NCBI GenBank assembly: GCA_050949825.1
Contig: JBMNGL010000001.1
Coordinates: forward strand, 248,001 to 312,000
DNA length: 64,000 nucleotides
DNA from: DTU019 sp050949825
Lineage (GTDB): Bacteria; Bacillota; Syntrophomonadia; Syntrophomonadales; Syntrophomonadaceae
Reading direction: 5' to 3'
Of this stretch, positions 52,492 to 61,750 are shown piece by piece. A program made the position numbers and the translations under genes. Numbering within the stretch: position 1 is the stretch's first letter; the number at the start of each line of letters is the position of its first letter. Below the pieces are notes generated by a model. That model was given only the letters and a program-made list of their open reading frames with translations, was not told the DNA's origin and ran no database searches.

Positions 52492-53376
52492 ATGAATTAT
52501 GCCAGTATTGATATCGGGACTAATTCCTGCCGGCTTTTAATCTCCAGGGTCTGCCAGGGGCAGATGCAGGTGTTATGCCGGGATATGAGAACTACCCGTA
52601 TCGGCGAGGGATTATCTGCAAGTGGAAACATCAGTGAGGAAGCGGCACACCGAACCCTGGAATGCCTGCTCCTGTATCAGCAAAAGATTCGGGCGGCTGA
52701 TGCCGCAGCATATAGGATGGTGGCCACCAGCGCGGTTCGTGAAGCCGCTAATCGCCGCTGGTTTGAAGAACTATGCCGCCAGAGCCTGCAGCAGCCGCTG
52801 GAGGTGATCAGCGGGGAGGAAGAAGCCCGGCTAACCTATGGGGGAGTGCAAAATGGCTTACAGATAAGCCAGCCTCTTCTGGTGGTGGATCTGGGAGGTG
52901 GCAGCACCGAATTAATCTATGCTCAGGAAGAAGAGCTTTTTGCGCAGTCTCTCCCCTTAGGAGCGGTGCGCGGCACCGAGCTGAAGATTTCAAATAAGCA
53001 GATTTTATCCATTATGAGGGAGGTTAAACCCCACAAGGATCTTTTCTGTGACGCTGTTTTAGTATTTTGCGGCGGAACCGCTACCAGTGTGGTAGCAATG
53101 AAATATGGCATGACTCATTATGACAGCAGCCAGGTGCATGGGCAGCGGCTGAGTAGAAATGAAATCAGTCGGTGCTATGAATATCTGGTGGACATGCCTG
53201 TGGAGAAGAGGCACCAGGTAGCCGGACTGCAGGCCCAACGCGCCGACATCATTGTAACCGGTTTGATGATCATGCTCAACCTTATGCTGACCCTGGAGAA
53301 AGAATGGACCCTGGTCAGTGAAAGCGATCTCCTGGAGGGTTTAATCTGGGAAATGGCCTCAAAGCAATCGGGATGA
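52492..53376 (+). CDS. Ppx/GppA-family phosphatase
   Basis: This 294-residue member of the exopolyphosphatase/guanosine pentaphosphatase family has an actin-like ATPase fold. It has ASIDIGTNSCRLLI for phosphate 1, ATSAVREAANRRWF, EVISGEEEARLTY and VVDLGGGSTEL. It is shorter than E. coli Ppx and lacks the C-terminal HD-like domain. It may hydrolyse polyphosphate or pppGpp; which one cannot be read. AGGAGA precedes the ATG. Confidence 0.92.
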   Translation: MNYASIDIGTNSCRLLISRVCQGQMQVLCRDMRTTRIGEGLSASGNISEEAAHRTLECLLLYQQKIRAADAAAYRMVATSAVREAANRRWFEELCRQSLQQPLEVISGEEEARLTYGGVQNGLQISQPLLVVDLGGGSTELIYAQEEELFAQSLPLGAVRGTELKISNKQILSIMREVKPHKDLFCDAVLVFCGGTATSVVAMKYGMTHYDSSQVHGQRLSRNEISRCYEYLVDMPVEKRHQVAGLQAQRADIIVTGLMIMLNLMLTLEKEWTLVSESDLLEGLIWEMASKQSG

Positions 53377-53452
53377 GTGTCACAAAAAGCGTCTTTTGTC
53401 CCTGAAGCGGACTAATTTTGTTGGAAAATTCCATCCCCCGAGCCCCTGTGAA

Positions 53453-53484
53453 TGACAATTTATCCATAATATGGTTGCTATAAT
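53453..53484 (+). promoter_or_regulatory. Candidate spoIIE promoter (sigma-A, Spo0A-type spacing)
   Basis: TATAAT at 53479-53484 with TGACAA at 53453-53458, 20 bases apart. A long spacer with a good -10 is what Spo0A-activated sigma-A promoters such as B. subtilis spoIIE show. Imperfect 0A-box-like sequences (TTTTGTTGGAAAA at about 53415, TTTTGTCCCTGAA at about 53395) lie upstream. Confidence 0.45.
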
Positions 53485-53519
53485 AGATGAGCAGATCCTA
53501 AGGAGATGGGGGATGTAAA

Positions 53520-56000
53520 TTGGAAAAGATCGAAGTATATCCTTATCAACGCGTGTCACAACCGGGTACATGCAAAGGCCCCGGAAGGCGCCGGATATCC
53601 AGGCTGTTGCCGCATTGGAATCTTCACCGGGGACGTGAATCTGTGGCGGCCTTATATCATACGATAAGGCCGGCAGTAATACCAATAAACCTTATTCTGG
53701 GGGTGGTTGGTTTTATCCTGGCGCGGGCCTTCGTTCTGGGCGAACTGTTGCCGTTTGTGTTTGCATTTACGGTAGCCCTGGGACGGCGCGATAGGGGAAG
53801 AACCATCATATTGACAGGCAGTGCTGCAGCAGGCATTATATCCGTTACCGGGGGGATGCAATTGCTGACCAACCTGTTCGCCCTGATCAGCCTGGCCGCA
53901 GTGGTGCAGGTAGTCAGGATTCCTGCTGACCGGCAATGGTGGGGCTATCCCCTGGTTACAACGGCCTTTTTGATGGTCTGTAAAGGGCTTTTTGGCATAA
54001 TACCGGGGCCTTCTTTTTATCAGGGCATGGTGATAATCTTCGAAGCCCTGATCGCCGGGGTCCTGGTTTTTGTATTCAATGTCGCCGGGGAAGCGCTGCA
54101 GGTGAGAAAATCCCTGGCTGACTTCCGCTTCGAAGACATCGCCGCCTTTTTAATTGTTGCCATCGGTGTAGCCATGGGATTAAATGATATCACCTTAATC
54201 GGGTTGAATGCGGGCAGTATATTCTGCCGGCTTAGCATTCTGCTGGCCGCTTATCTCTGGGGCAGCGGCGCAGCCACCATGGTGGGGGTAATGGCGGGAC
54301 TGATTCCTTCGCTGGCTTCAAGTATTTTCACCCAATTCCTGGGTATGTATGCCCTGTCCGGATTATTGGCGGGGCTATTCAGGAGTCTGGGACGATTGGG
54401 TATTATCATGGGTTTCCTGATGGGGAACCTGGCCCTGGCCATGTTTGTGCCCGAGACCCGCATAAATGTTCTGGGGATCTGGGAAACCACTCTGGCCTGT
54501 CTGCTTTTTATCATGCTTCCCAACACCTTTAAGGAAAGAATCCCCTGGATAGGGTCAGACAGTGGCGGGAATTCGCCGGCTGCCAGTGAGGCCTATTGGG
54601 CGGGATCAAACCCTGACACTGCCAGCAGCCGCATGGATGAGCTGGCCGGTCTATTTGAAAATCTGGGACGCACCTTTGATACCAATTCCTATCAGCGTGA
54701 CAGTTATGAAGGGCAATCCTATTTGCACTATCTATATGATCAGGTTTCCCGGGGAATCTGTCAGACCTGTGCAAATCATGAAAGCTGCTGGGGCAAGGAT
54801 TGCTATCGCACCTCGCAGGAGATCCTGGAAATCTTTGCCCTGGCAGAAGCCCAGGGTGTGGTTAGCTATGATGAATGCCCGTCTGGCTTACGGCAAAGGT
54901 GCCCCTACTGTAAAGACATTATTAATACGGTGCAGTATCTATTTGACAACCTGCGCATTAATGAATACTGGGCCGGCAAATTAAAGGAGTCGCGCCGCCT
55001 GGTCTCGCGCCAATTGAGCGGCATCAGCCAGATCATGCGCAATTTAGCCCGGGAAATCCAGACCAAACCACGTTTTGATCAAGCCCTGCGTAATAAGCTG
55101 ATGAGGGAATGCCGGGAACGCGGGCTGGAAATCAAGGATATCAGACCCTGGATAAGCAGCGGGGGCCAGCTGTCACTAAATATAGAGCTCAACTCCTGCA
55201 CCGATGGCAAGGGTTGTGATGATCGCCTGGTGCCCTTGTTTTCATCCATTATGGGGGAATTTCTGATCGTTTCCGATAAAGAGTGTCCGGCCTGGTTGGG
55301 GCACAGCCCCTGCCAATTAACCCTTACCCGTTGCCATTATTATAATGTCCGCAGTGGGGCGGCGCAGGTAGGGAAAGAGTCTGTTTGCGGGGACAGTTTC
55401 ACCATTGCCACCCTTAAGGAAGGCAAACAACTGCTGGCCTTGAGTGATGGCATGGGAGTAGGTGAAAATGCCAGCCGCGAAAGCCAGGCAGCCATTCAGC
55501 TGCTGGAAAATCTCCTGGGAAGTGGATTTGGTCAAGACATGTCATTGCAGACCATCAATTCCGTCTTACTGCTTCGTTCCCGCAGCGACACCTTTGCCAC
55601 CCTGGATCTGGTGATGATTGATCTGTTCAGCGGGCAGGCTGACTTTGTCAAAACCGGTTCAGCGCCTTCGTTTATTAAAAGAAAAGGCCAGGTAGAGATG
55701 ATTGCCGCCAGTTCGCTTCCCATGGGTATACTTGAAGACATCGAGGTATTTCGGGATCAAAAATCCTTATATCCAGGGGACATGGTGGTTATGGTCAGCG
55801 ATGGGGTGGTGGAAGTGCTGCCCGATGCCATTGAGCCCTTCTGGGTAGAGGATTTTTTGCGGACTATGGATGAGAGTGATCCGCAGGTTATGGCAGAACA
55901 TATTCTGCATCGTGCCTTGACCTTATGCCATGGCAAGCCGGAAGATGATATGACGGTAATCTGTATGGCCGTGGAGCGCAATTTGCACCCGCTGGCCTGA
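53520..56000 (+). CDS. spoIIE: Stage II sporulation protein E, PP2C phosphatase
   Basis: This 826-residue protein has a short basic N-terminus, about ten membrane helices (about 45-340), a central FtsZ-interaction and oligomerisation region with CxxC-type cysteine clusters, and a C-terminal PP2C domain (about 600-820: CGDSFTIATLKEGKQLLALSDGMGVGENA and DMVVMVSDGVVEVLP). SpoIIE dephosphorylates SpoIIAA-P to switch on sigma-F and acts at the polar septum. The start is TTG53520. A start-stop pair ATG-TAA lies at 53513-53518, seven bases after AAGGAG and directly before this TTG. Confidence 0.96.
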   Translation: MEKIEVYPYQRVSQPGTCKGPGRRRISRLLPHWNLHRGRESVAALYHTIRPAVIPINLILGVVGFILARAFVLGELLPFVFAFTVALGRRDRGRTIILTGSAAAGIISVTGGMQLLTNLFALISLAAVVQVVRIPADRQWWGYPLVTTAFLMVCKGLFGIIPGPSFYQGMVIIFEALIAGVLVFVFNVAGEALQVRKSLADFRFEDIAAFLIVAIGVAMGLNDITLIGLNAGSIFCRLSILLAAYLWGSGAATMVGVMAGLIPSLASSIFTQFLGMYALSGLLAGLFRSLGRLGIIMGFLMGNLALAMFVPETRINVLGIWETTLACLLFIMLPNTFKERIPWIGSDSGGNSPAASEAYWAGSNPDTASSRMDELAGLFENLGRTFDTNSYQRDSYEGQSYLHYLYDQVSRGICQTCANHESCWGKDCYRTSQEILEIFALAEAQGVVSYDECPSGLRQRCPYCKDIINTVQYLFDNLRINEYWAGKLKESRRLVSRQLSGISQIMRNLAREIQTKPRFDQALRNKLMRECRERGLEIKDIRPWISSGGQLSLNIELNSCTDGKGCDDRLVPLFSSIMGEFLIVSDKECPAWLGHSPCQLTLTRCHYYNVRSGAAQVGKESVCGDSFTIATLKEGKQLLALSDGMGVGENASRESQAAIQLLENLLGSGFGQDMSLQTINSVLLLRSRSDTFATLDLVMIDLFSGQADFVKTGSAPSFIKRKGQVEMIAASSLPMGILEDIEVFRDQKSLYPGDMVVMVSDGVVEVLPDAIEPFWVEDFLRTMDESDPQVMAEHILHRALTLCHGKPEDDMTVICMAVERNLHPLA

Positions 56001-56075
56001 TTCCCCTGCGAAAATAATAATTTGTTAGTTTGTTTCTACTGCAAAAAGAAATAATTGTGCTCGAAGCCTGCTGCT

Positions 56076-56455
56076 GTCATCCTGAGCGACTGTTGCTGTC
56101 ATCCTGAGCGAACTGTTGTTGTCATCCTGAGCGACTGTTGCTGTCATCCTGAGCGAAGTGTAGTTGTCATCCTGAGCGAAGTGTAGTTGTCATCCTGAGC
56201 GAAGCGTTGTTGTCATCCTGAGCGACTGTGCTGTCATCCTGAGCGAAGCGAAGGATCTTTCCCGGGGGTTGTTCGCTGCGCGAAAGATCCTTCGGGCGTC
56301 GCCCTCAGGATGACAGAAGAGGGGTCGCTCTTAAGGATGACAGAAGAGGGGTCGCTCTTAAGGATGACAGAAGAGGGGTCGCCCGCAGGGTGACAGAAAG
56401 GGCGTCGCTCTCAGGATTGGTCAAAATAGGGAGAGCCCTCAGGATGATAACATTC
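56076..56455. repeat. TGTCATCCTGAG palindromic repeat cluster (56 kb)
   Basis: Nine tandem TGTCATCCTGAGCG pieces are followed by one palindromic core (GAAGGATCTTTCCCGGGGG...GCGCGAAAGATCCTTCG...GGATGACA) and four AAGGATGACAGAAGAGGGGTCG-like pieces. The orientation is opposite to the 36-kb array. The whole stretch 56001-56587 has no gene. Confidence 0.85.
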
Positions 56456-56587
56456 GGGGGCTTGCAAAGCAATGAGACTTGATTATAATGAATCAGCGTT
56501 GAATTATATTTGCAGTGGAATCAGGGTTTGACTTCCTGCAGAACTTGGGTAGCATAGGAGTATAGTCTGGCAAGAGAGAGGATCGCT

Positions 56588-58069
56588 ATGCTGCGCCAAG
56601 TCGAACAATTTATCACGGCTCAGGGCCTCCTGGCCAAAGGTGAGGGCGTTGTTGTGGCCGTGTCGGGAGGGCCTGACTCCATGGCCTTGCTGCATATTAT
56701 GCGGCAGCTCAAGAGCCCCTGGAATTTAAACCTGATTGCTGCCCATGTCCACCATGGACTGCGGACTGAAGCGGAGCATGACCTGGAAAGGGTTCAGACC
56801 CAGTGCCGGGCATGGGGGATAAAATTGGAGCTTAGCCGGGCCGATATCGCTCATTTAGCCAGGGTGGAGAAGCGCTCCCTGGAAGAAATGGGACGCATAT
56901 ATCGCTATCGCTTCTTTACGGAGGTAATGGAAAAACATCAGGCCCAGCGCATTGCCACGGCCCATCATAAGGAAGACAACGCCGAATCAATCCTGCTGCA
57001 TCTGCTCCGTGGAAGCGGCAGCAGGGGCATGCGCGGCATCCTTCCCCTCAACCAACATATCATCAGGCCATTGCTATGCGTAAGCAAGGCCCAAATCATG
57101 AATTATTTGCAGGAGCAGCAGATCCCCTATGGGTGGGATGCCAGCAATATGGATTCAGGCTTTACCCGCAATCGCATTCGCAATGAATTGATTCCTTACC
57201 TGCAAGAGCATTTTAATCCGCGATTGGTGGACAGCCTGAACCGCTTTGCCGAAATTGCCCGCCAGGAAGATAAATGGATGCAGGATCTCACCGAACTACT
57301 CTGGCAGCAGGTGGTTACTGTGCACAAGGACAGCCTGCAGGTGGCCGTCAAACCCTTCCTAAAAGCTCCTCCTGCCGCCCAAAGGCGCCTGGTCTTGGAC
57401 CTCTGCTGCCACCTCCTGGGTTCAGAGGGCTGGGAGAAGAGCCATATCGACAGCATCATCAAGCTGGCCCAAAGGGCCGGTTCTTCTCGATATCTGCGCC
57501 TGAAGCGCGGCTTGAGGATCTATAAGATTTATGAAAAACTGGTCTTTACCACGCAAGAGCCCAAAAAAGTGAAGTTTAACTATCGGATCTCTGTTCCCGG
57601 CCAGATCTTGATTGAAGAGACCGGTGAGTTGCTGCGCTATTTTGTGCTGCCTCGTGAGCAATACACGCCCCATGATGAAGACACCTGCCTGGATTGGGAG
57701 CAGCTTTTGTTTGCTCTTGAGACAGAAGGATTCTTCCAAACAAGAGAACCGTCCCCCTCCCCCTGTTTGGAAGAACCCCTTTATCTGCCCTTATTTATTC
57801 GCTCCCGTTTACCCGGCGACCGCTTCACCCCGCCTGAGGCCTCCACCCCCGCCAAACTGAAGGAGTACTTTATCGAAAACAAGATCCCCTGGGCCGATCG
57901 AGATCGAATTCCCCTGCTGGCGTCAAGCGGACGGGTTTTTGCCATCCTGGGTCAGGCCGTGGATAAGGATGTTCGGGTTTCTTCGCAAACAGCGCACATT
58001 CTGGTGATAAAAAGGGAAAGACTAAACGGAAATAAGGCGACCGCAGACCAGGCCCCAAGCAGCACTTGA
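56588..58069 (+). CDS. tilS: tRNA(Ile)-lysidine synthase
   Basis: This 493-residue enzyme modifies C34 of tRNA-Ile(CAU) to lysidine. The PP-loop is SGGPDS at 26-31, with HVHHGLR and TAHHKEDNAESILLHLLRGSG for ATP and tRNA contacts. A long C-terminal TilS_C region includes RSRLPGDRFTPPE and the ending KLKEYFIENKIPWADRDRIPLL. AGAGAGG lies before the ATG. In Bacillus hprT lies between tilS and ftsH; it is absent here. Confidence 0.95.
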   Translation: MLRQVEQFITAQGLLAKGEGVVVAVSGGPDSMALLHIMRQLKSPWNLNLIAAHVHHGLRTEAEHDLERVQTQCRAWGIKLELSRADIAHLARVEKRSLEEMGRIYRYRFFTEVMEKHQAQRIATAHHKEDNAESILLHLLRGSGSRGMRGILPLNQHIIRPLLCVSKAQIMNYLQEQQIPYGWDASNMDSGFTRNRIRNELIPYLQEHFNPRLVDSLNRFAEIARQEDKWMQDLTELLWQQVVTVHKDSLQVAVKPFLKAPPAAQRRLVLDLCCHLLGSEGWEKSHIDSIIKLAQRAGSSRYLRLKRGLRIYKIYEKLVFTTQEPKKVKFNYRISVPGQILIEETGELLRYFVLPREQYTPHDEDTCLDWEQLLFALETEGFFQTREPSPSPCLEEPLYLPLFIRSRLPGDRFTPPEASTPAKLKEYFIENKIPWADRDRIPLLASSGRVFAILGQAVDKDVRVSSQTAHILVIKRERLNGNKATADQAPSST

Positions 58070-58094
58070 CAATTGCATTGAGTAGGCGTATATG
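58066..58094 (+). promoter_or_regulatory. Candidate sigma-A promoter of ftsH
   Basis: TTGACA at 58066-58071 (overlapping the tilS stop), 17 bases, TATATG at 58089-58094. The -35 is perfect and the -10 only fair. Confidence 0.5.
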
Positions 58095-58141
58095 CTAAAC
58101 TATGACGGATATTCGGAGTTTTTCAAAGGAGAGGAAATATT

Positions 58142-60007
58142 TTGGATCGAGCCCTCAAAAACATAGCCATATATGTGCTGATCGTCCTGATGGCGGTCTT
58201 TGCCATAAAACTGACTTCGGGAACCGATACCAGGGTCAAGGAGCTTACGGAACCCGAATATTATAATCTGGTGCTTGGAGAGCAGGTTGCTTCTGCCCAG
58301 GTCCAGGTAGATGAATTGGTTTATAAGATCTCGGGTGAACTCAAGGATGGTACCCCGTATACCGCCACCGTTTCCAAAGAGACCGAAATAATGAGGGTGC
58401 TGCGGGAAAAGAATGTGCCCTATTCGACGCAGCCGGTGCCGCCGCCTTCAATCTGGATGACCCTTTTAACCACTTTACTGCCGATAATTATTCTGATCGC
58501 TTTCCTCATGTTTATCATGAACCAGACCCAGGGGGGCGGTAACCGTGTGATGCAGTTTGGCCGCAGCAAGGCGCGCCTGATGTCGCCGGATGACGTCAAG
58601 GTAACCTTTAAGGATGTGGCTGGAGCTGAAGAAGCCAAGGAAGAGATGCAGGAAGTGGTGGAATTCCTTAAGAATCCACAGAAGTTTCTGCAGATCGGGG
58701 CTAAGATACCTAAAGGGGTATTGTTGTTCGGGGCGCCGGGAACCGGCAAAACCCTCATGGCCAAGGCTGTTGCCGGTGAAGCCGGGGTGCCATTTTTCTC
58801 CATAAGCGGTTCTGACTTTGTGGAAATGTTCGTAGGAGTGGGCGCAGCCAGGGTTAGAGATCTGTTTGAGCAGGCGAAGAAAAGTTCGCCTTGTATCATA
58901 TTTATTGATGAAATTGATGCGGTTGGCAGACAGCGCGGCGCTGGCCTGGGGGGCGGTCATGACGAGAGAGAGCAGACCCTCAATCAGTTGCTGGTGGAAA
59001 TGGACGGCTTTGATACCAATGAAGGCATTATTGTTATGGCCGGCACCAACCGCCCGGATATATTAGACCCGGCATTACTGCGACCGGGCCGCTTTGATCG
59101 CCATATTTTGATTGACCGGCCGGATGTGCGGGGACGCGAAGCTATTTTGCGCGTGCACATCAAAGATAAACCTTTAGCCGGGGATGTCAATCTTGAAATC
59201 CTGGCCAAAAGAACACCTGGCTTTACCGGTGCCGATTTGGCCAACCTGATTAATGAAGCCGCCTTATTGACGGCGCGGCGGGGCAAAAATGCGCTTACCA
59301 TGGAAGAATTGGAAGAGTCCATTGAAAGGGTTGTGGCCGGACCGGAAAAGAAAACCCGCGTTATCTCGGAAAAGGAAAAACGCCTGGTGGCTTACCATGA
59401 AGCCGGGCATGCCATTGTGGGTTATTCCCTGCCGCATACCGACAAGGTGCACAAGATTTCCATCATTCCCCGTGGCCGCGCCGGCGGGTATACCTTGATA
59501 TTGCCAGAAGAAGACCGCAACTATATCACCAAATCGCATCTTCTCGATGAGGTGGCCTTTCTGCTGGGGGGACGGGTGGCCGAAGCCCTGGTTTTGAATG
59601 ACATCAGCACCGGCGCGCAGAATGACCTGGACCGGGCCAGCGGCATCGTGCGTAAGATGATCACCGAATGGGGCATGTCTGATGAATTGGGGCCCTTGAC
59701 CTTTGGCCATAAGACCGAAGAGGTGTTCCTGGGCCGTGATATTGCCCGGGACCGTAATTATTCCGATGCCATTGCGTATGCTATTGACAAGGCTGCCAGT
59801 CAGTCTATGGAAAGCGCTTATCACAAGGCGGAAGGCATTCTCCAAGAGAATATGGACAAATTGCACCGGGTTGCATCCTATTTGATAGAGAATGAAACCA
59901 TGGAAGCAGAGCAATTTGAACAGATCATGACCGAAGGGCAGCTGCAAACTGAGGCCGGGGCAGGGGATGAACAGAATGCAAACGCCCCTGGTGGGCCTGA
60001 GCAATAA
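58142..60007 (+). CDS. ftsH: ATP-dependent zinc metalloprotease FtsH
   Basis: This 621-residue membrane-bound AAA protease has two membrane segments (about 8-25 and 108-126). The AAA module has Walker A GAPGTGKT near 198 and Walker B CIIFIDEIDAVG. The SRH is RPDILDPALLRPGRFDR, and the zinc site is HEAGH near 419. It degrades membrane and regulatory proteins and is needed for sporulation in B. subtilis. The start is TTG58142 after AAAGGAGAGG. It is followed 12 bases later by ndk, probably in one operon. Confidence 0.97.
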   Translation: MDRALKNIAIYVLIVLMAVFAIKLTSGTDTRVKELTEPEYYNLVLGEQVASAQVQVDELVYKISGELKDGTPYTATVSKETEIMRVLREKNVPYSTQPVPPPSIWMTLLTTLLPIIILIAFLMFIMNQTQGGGNRVMQFGRSKARLMSPDDVKVTFKDVAGAEEAKEEMQEVVEFLKNPQKFLQIGAKIPKGVLLFGAPGTGKTLMAKAVAGEAGVPFFSISGSDFVEMFVGVGAARVRDLFEQAKKSSPCIIFIDEIDAVGRQRGAGLGGGHDEREQTLNQLLVEMDGFDTNEGIIVMAGTNRPDILDPALLRPGRFDRHILIDRPDVRGREAILRVHIKDKPLAGDVNLEILAKRTPGFTGADLANLINEAALLTARRGKNALTMEELEESIERVVAGPEKKTRVISEKEKRLVAYHEAGHAIVGYSLPHTDKVHKISIIPRGRAGGYTLILPEEDRNYITKSHLLDEVAFLLGGRVAEALVLNDISTGAQNDLDRASGIVRKMITEWGMSDELGPLTFGHKTEEVFLGRDIARDRNYSDAIAYAIDKAASQSMESAYHKAEGILQENMDKLHRVASYLIENETMEAEQFEQIMTEGQLQTEAGAGDEQNANAPGGPEQ

Positions 60008-60019
60008 AGGGGGCAGCGG

Positions 60020-60472
60020 TTGTTGACCGAACAGAGCTTTGTAATGATAAAGCCAGATGGAGTGAAGCGTGGCTTGATTGGAGAGATTGTGCAGCGCCTG
60101 GAGAGGAAAGGCTTTCGCCTGGTGGCTATGAAATTGATGCTGATAAACCGGGACAAGGCTGCCAACCATTATGCCGAACACGCTGATAAATCCTTTTTCC
60201 AGGATCTAATCGACTTTATTACCTCAGGGCCGGTAGTGGCCATGATCTGGGAAGGGGAGGGGGCCATTGCTGTCATCCGCAGGTTGATGGGCAGTACTAA
60301 CCCGCGTGAAGCGGCACCGGGCACCATCCGTGGAGACCTGGCCCTGGCTACTAATTTCAATCTGATTCATGGTTCCGACTCGGTGGAGGCTGCGAAAAGA
60401 GAAATAGAGATATTCTTTGCGGCCTCGGAATGTTGTGATTATTCTAGAGACCTGGATGCCTGGAAAAAATGA
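60020..60472 (+). CDS. ndk: Nucleoside diphosphate kinase
   Basis: This 150-residue enzyme transfers phosphate among NDPs and NTPs. It has MIKPDGVKRGLIGEI, the catalytic His117 in NLIHGSDS, and PGTIRGDLA. The start is TTG60020 (a second TTG follows), after AGGGGGC. The gene is not part of the B. subtilis order at this spot, where hprT-ftsH-coaX is found. Confidence 0.96.
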   Translation: MLTEQSFVMIKPDGVKRGLIGEIVQRLERKGFRLVAMKLMLINRDKAANHYAEHADKSFFQDLIDFITSGPVVAMIWEGEGAIAVIRRLMGSTNPREAAPGTIRGDLALATNFNLIHGSDSVEAAKREIEIFFAASECCDYSRDLDAWKK

Positions 60473-60529
60473 TAAGTTATTAGGGCGGCATAAAAGAGCC
60501 GTTCTTTTTACTTTGAACTTGTTTATTCT

Positions 60530-60990
60530 ACAGGTGTCATCCTGAGCTCTACGGGTGTCATCCTGAGCTCTACGGGTGTCATCCTGAGCTCTAAGGGTGG
60601 CACCCTGAGCTCCTACAGTTGTCATCCTGAGCGGAGCGAAGGATCTTACCCCGGGGGTTGTTCGCTGCGCGAAAGATCCTTCGGGCTTTGCCCTCAGGAT
60701 GACAAAACCGGGGTCTATGCCCCTAAAGGTGACAAAACCGGGGGCTTTCGTAGCCATGACAGAACCCTGTGTTGTCATCCTGAGCTCCTACAGTTGTCAT
60801 CCTGAGCGGAGCGAAGGATCTTACCCCGGGGTTGTTCGCAGCGCGAAAGATCCTTCGGGCTTTGCCCTCAGGATGACAAAAACGGGGAACCAGGGTGACA
60901 AAAACATGGCGTTGCCCCAGGGTGACAAAAACGGAGAGTTGCTCCCAGGGTAACAAAAACGGGAGATGCTCCCAGAATGACAAAAGCAGA
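60530..60990. repeat. TGTCATCCTGAG palindromic repeat cluster (60 kb)
   Basis: Two palindromic cores (about 60616-60704 and 60795-60879), each GTCATCCTGAGCGGAGCGAA...GAAAGATCCTTCGGGC...GGATGACA, lie with short TGTCATCCTGAGCTCTACGG tandem pieces on the left and AGGGTGACAAAAAC pieces on the right. The stretch 60473-61182 has no gene otherwise. Confidence 0.85.
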
Positions 60991-61182
60991 TCAGTGCTAA
61001 TCATAATTAATCAGCGTTATCTTCGCCTAATTATTACTATTTACGGTATAATTCATGTTTACCCAAGACATATTGGTGAATTTTATTTATAATATAAGAA
61101 CCCTTAAGGTCTTGGAAATATGGATTTTTAGACTTTGGGCTTAATATAATATAGAATCAACAAGCAATTAGAGGTGGATATA

Positions 61183-61707
61183 TTGAAAAGGGTGGAATTA
61201 CTGGTAAAAGATCCCCTGTATAAAGAATATATGCAACGCAATTTCGATGAGCAAAAGGAGCCCAGATATTGCCAGCATGATTTTCGGCATCACCTGGATG
61301 TGGCCAGGATTACATATATTTTAGTGTTAGAGCACAATGACTTGAATTATTTTATCAAGGAAAGTGGACTCAGCGGCAAACTGGCTGCCAAAGAGGTCAT
61401 TTATGCGGCTGGTTTAACCCATGATCTGGGGAAATGGCACGAATACCAGACCGGCACCGACCACGCCTCTTATGGGGCCAAACTGGGCCGAGAGATACTG
61501 CCCCGCGTCTATTTCAACCCCAATGAAGTAGAAATCATCTGCCGGGCTATTTTTGAACATCGCAATATTAGCCTTGATATGAGCTTTTTAGGTGAACGGC
61601 TGCATCGGGCTGACAATCTCTCGCGAGTCTGTGTGGAATGTGATTTTAGCAATCAATGTCCCAAATTGAAGTCCCGAGAACCGATAGCAGCCAGTTTCGA
61701 ATACTAA
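61183..61707 (+). CDS. HD-domain phosphohydrolase
   Basis: This 174-residue protein has an HD-type metal site: HDFRHHLDVAR (His and His), THDLGKWHEY (the HD pair), then HASYGAKLGREIL and FEHRN. It resembles predicted HD hydrolases near folate or tRNA genes; the substrate is unknown. A C-terminal CVECDFSNQCPKLK with three cysteines is an extra feature. TTG61183 is preferred, six bases after AGAGGTGG. It is followed 43 bases later by folP. Confidence 0.85.
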   Translation: MKRVELLVKDPLYKEYMQRNFDEQKEPRYCQHDFRHHLDVARITYILVLEHNDLNYFIKESGLSGKLAAKEVIYAAGLTHDLGKWHEYQTGTDHASYGAKLGREILPRVYFNPNEVEIICRAIFEHRNISLDMSFLGERLHRADNLSRVCVECDFSNQCPKLKSREPIAASFEY

Positions 61708-61750
61708 ATCACCAGCCGTCGGATCGGCAGTATATAGCAACGGAGGCAAC

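Noticed and set aside
59264..60181. 305-codon antisense frame over ftsH and ndk
   Set aside because: It is the mirror of well-conserved genes, with no ribosome binding site and no family resemblance.
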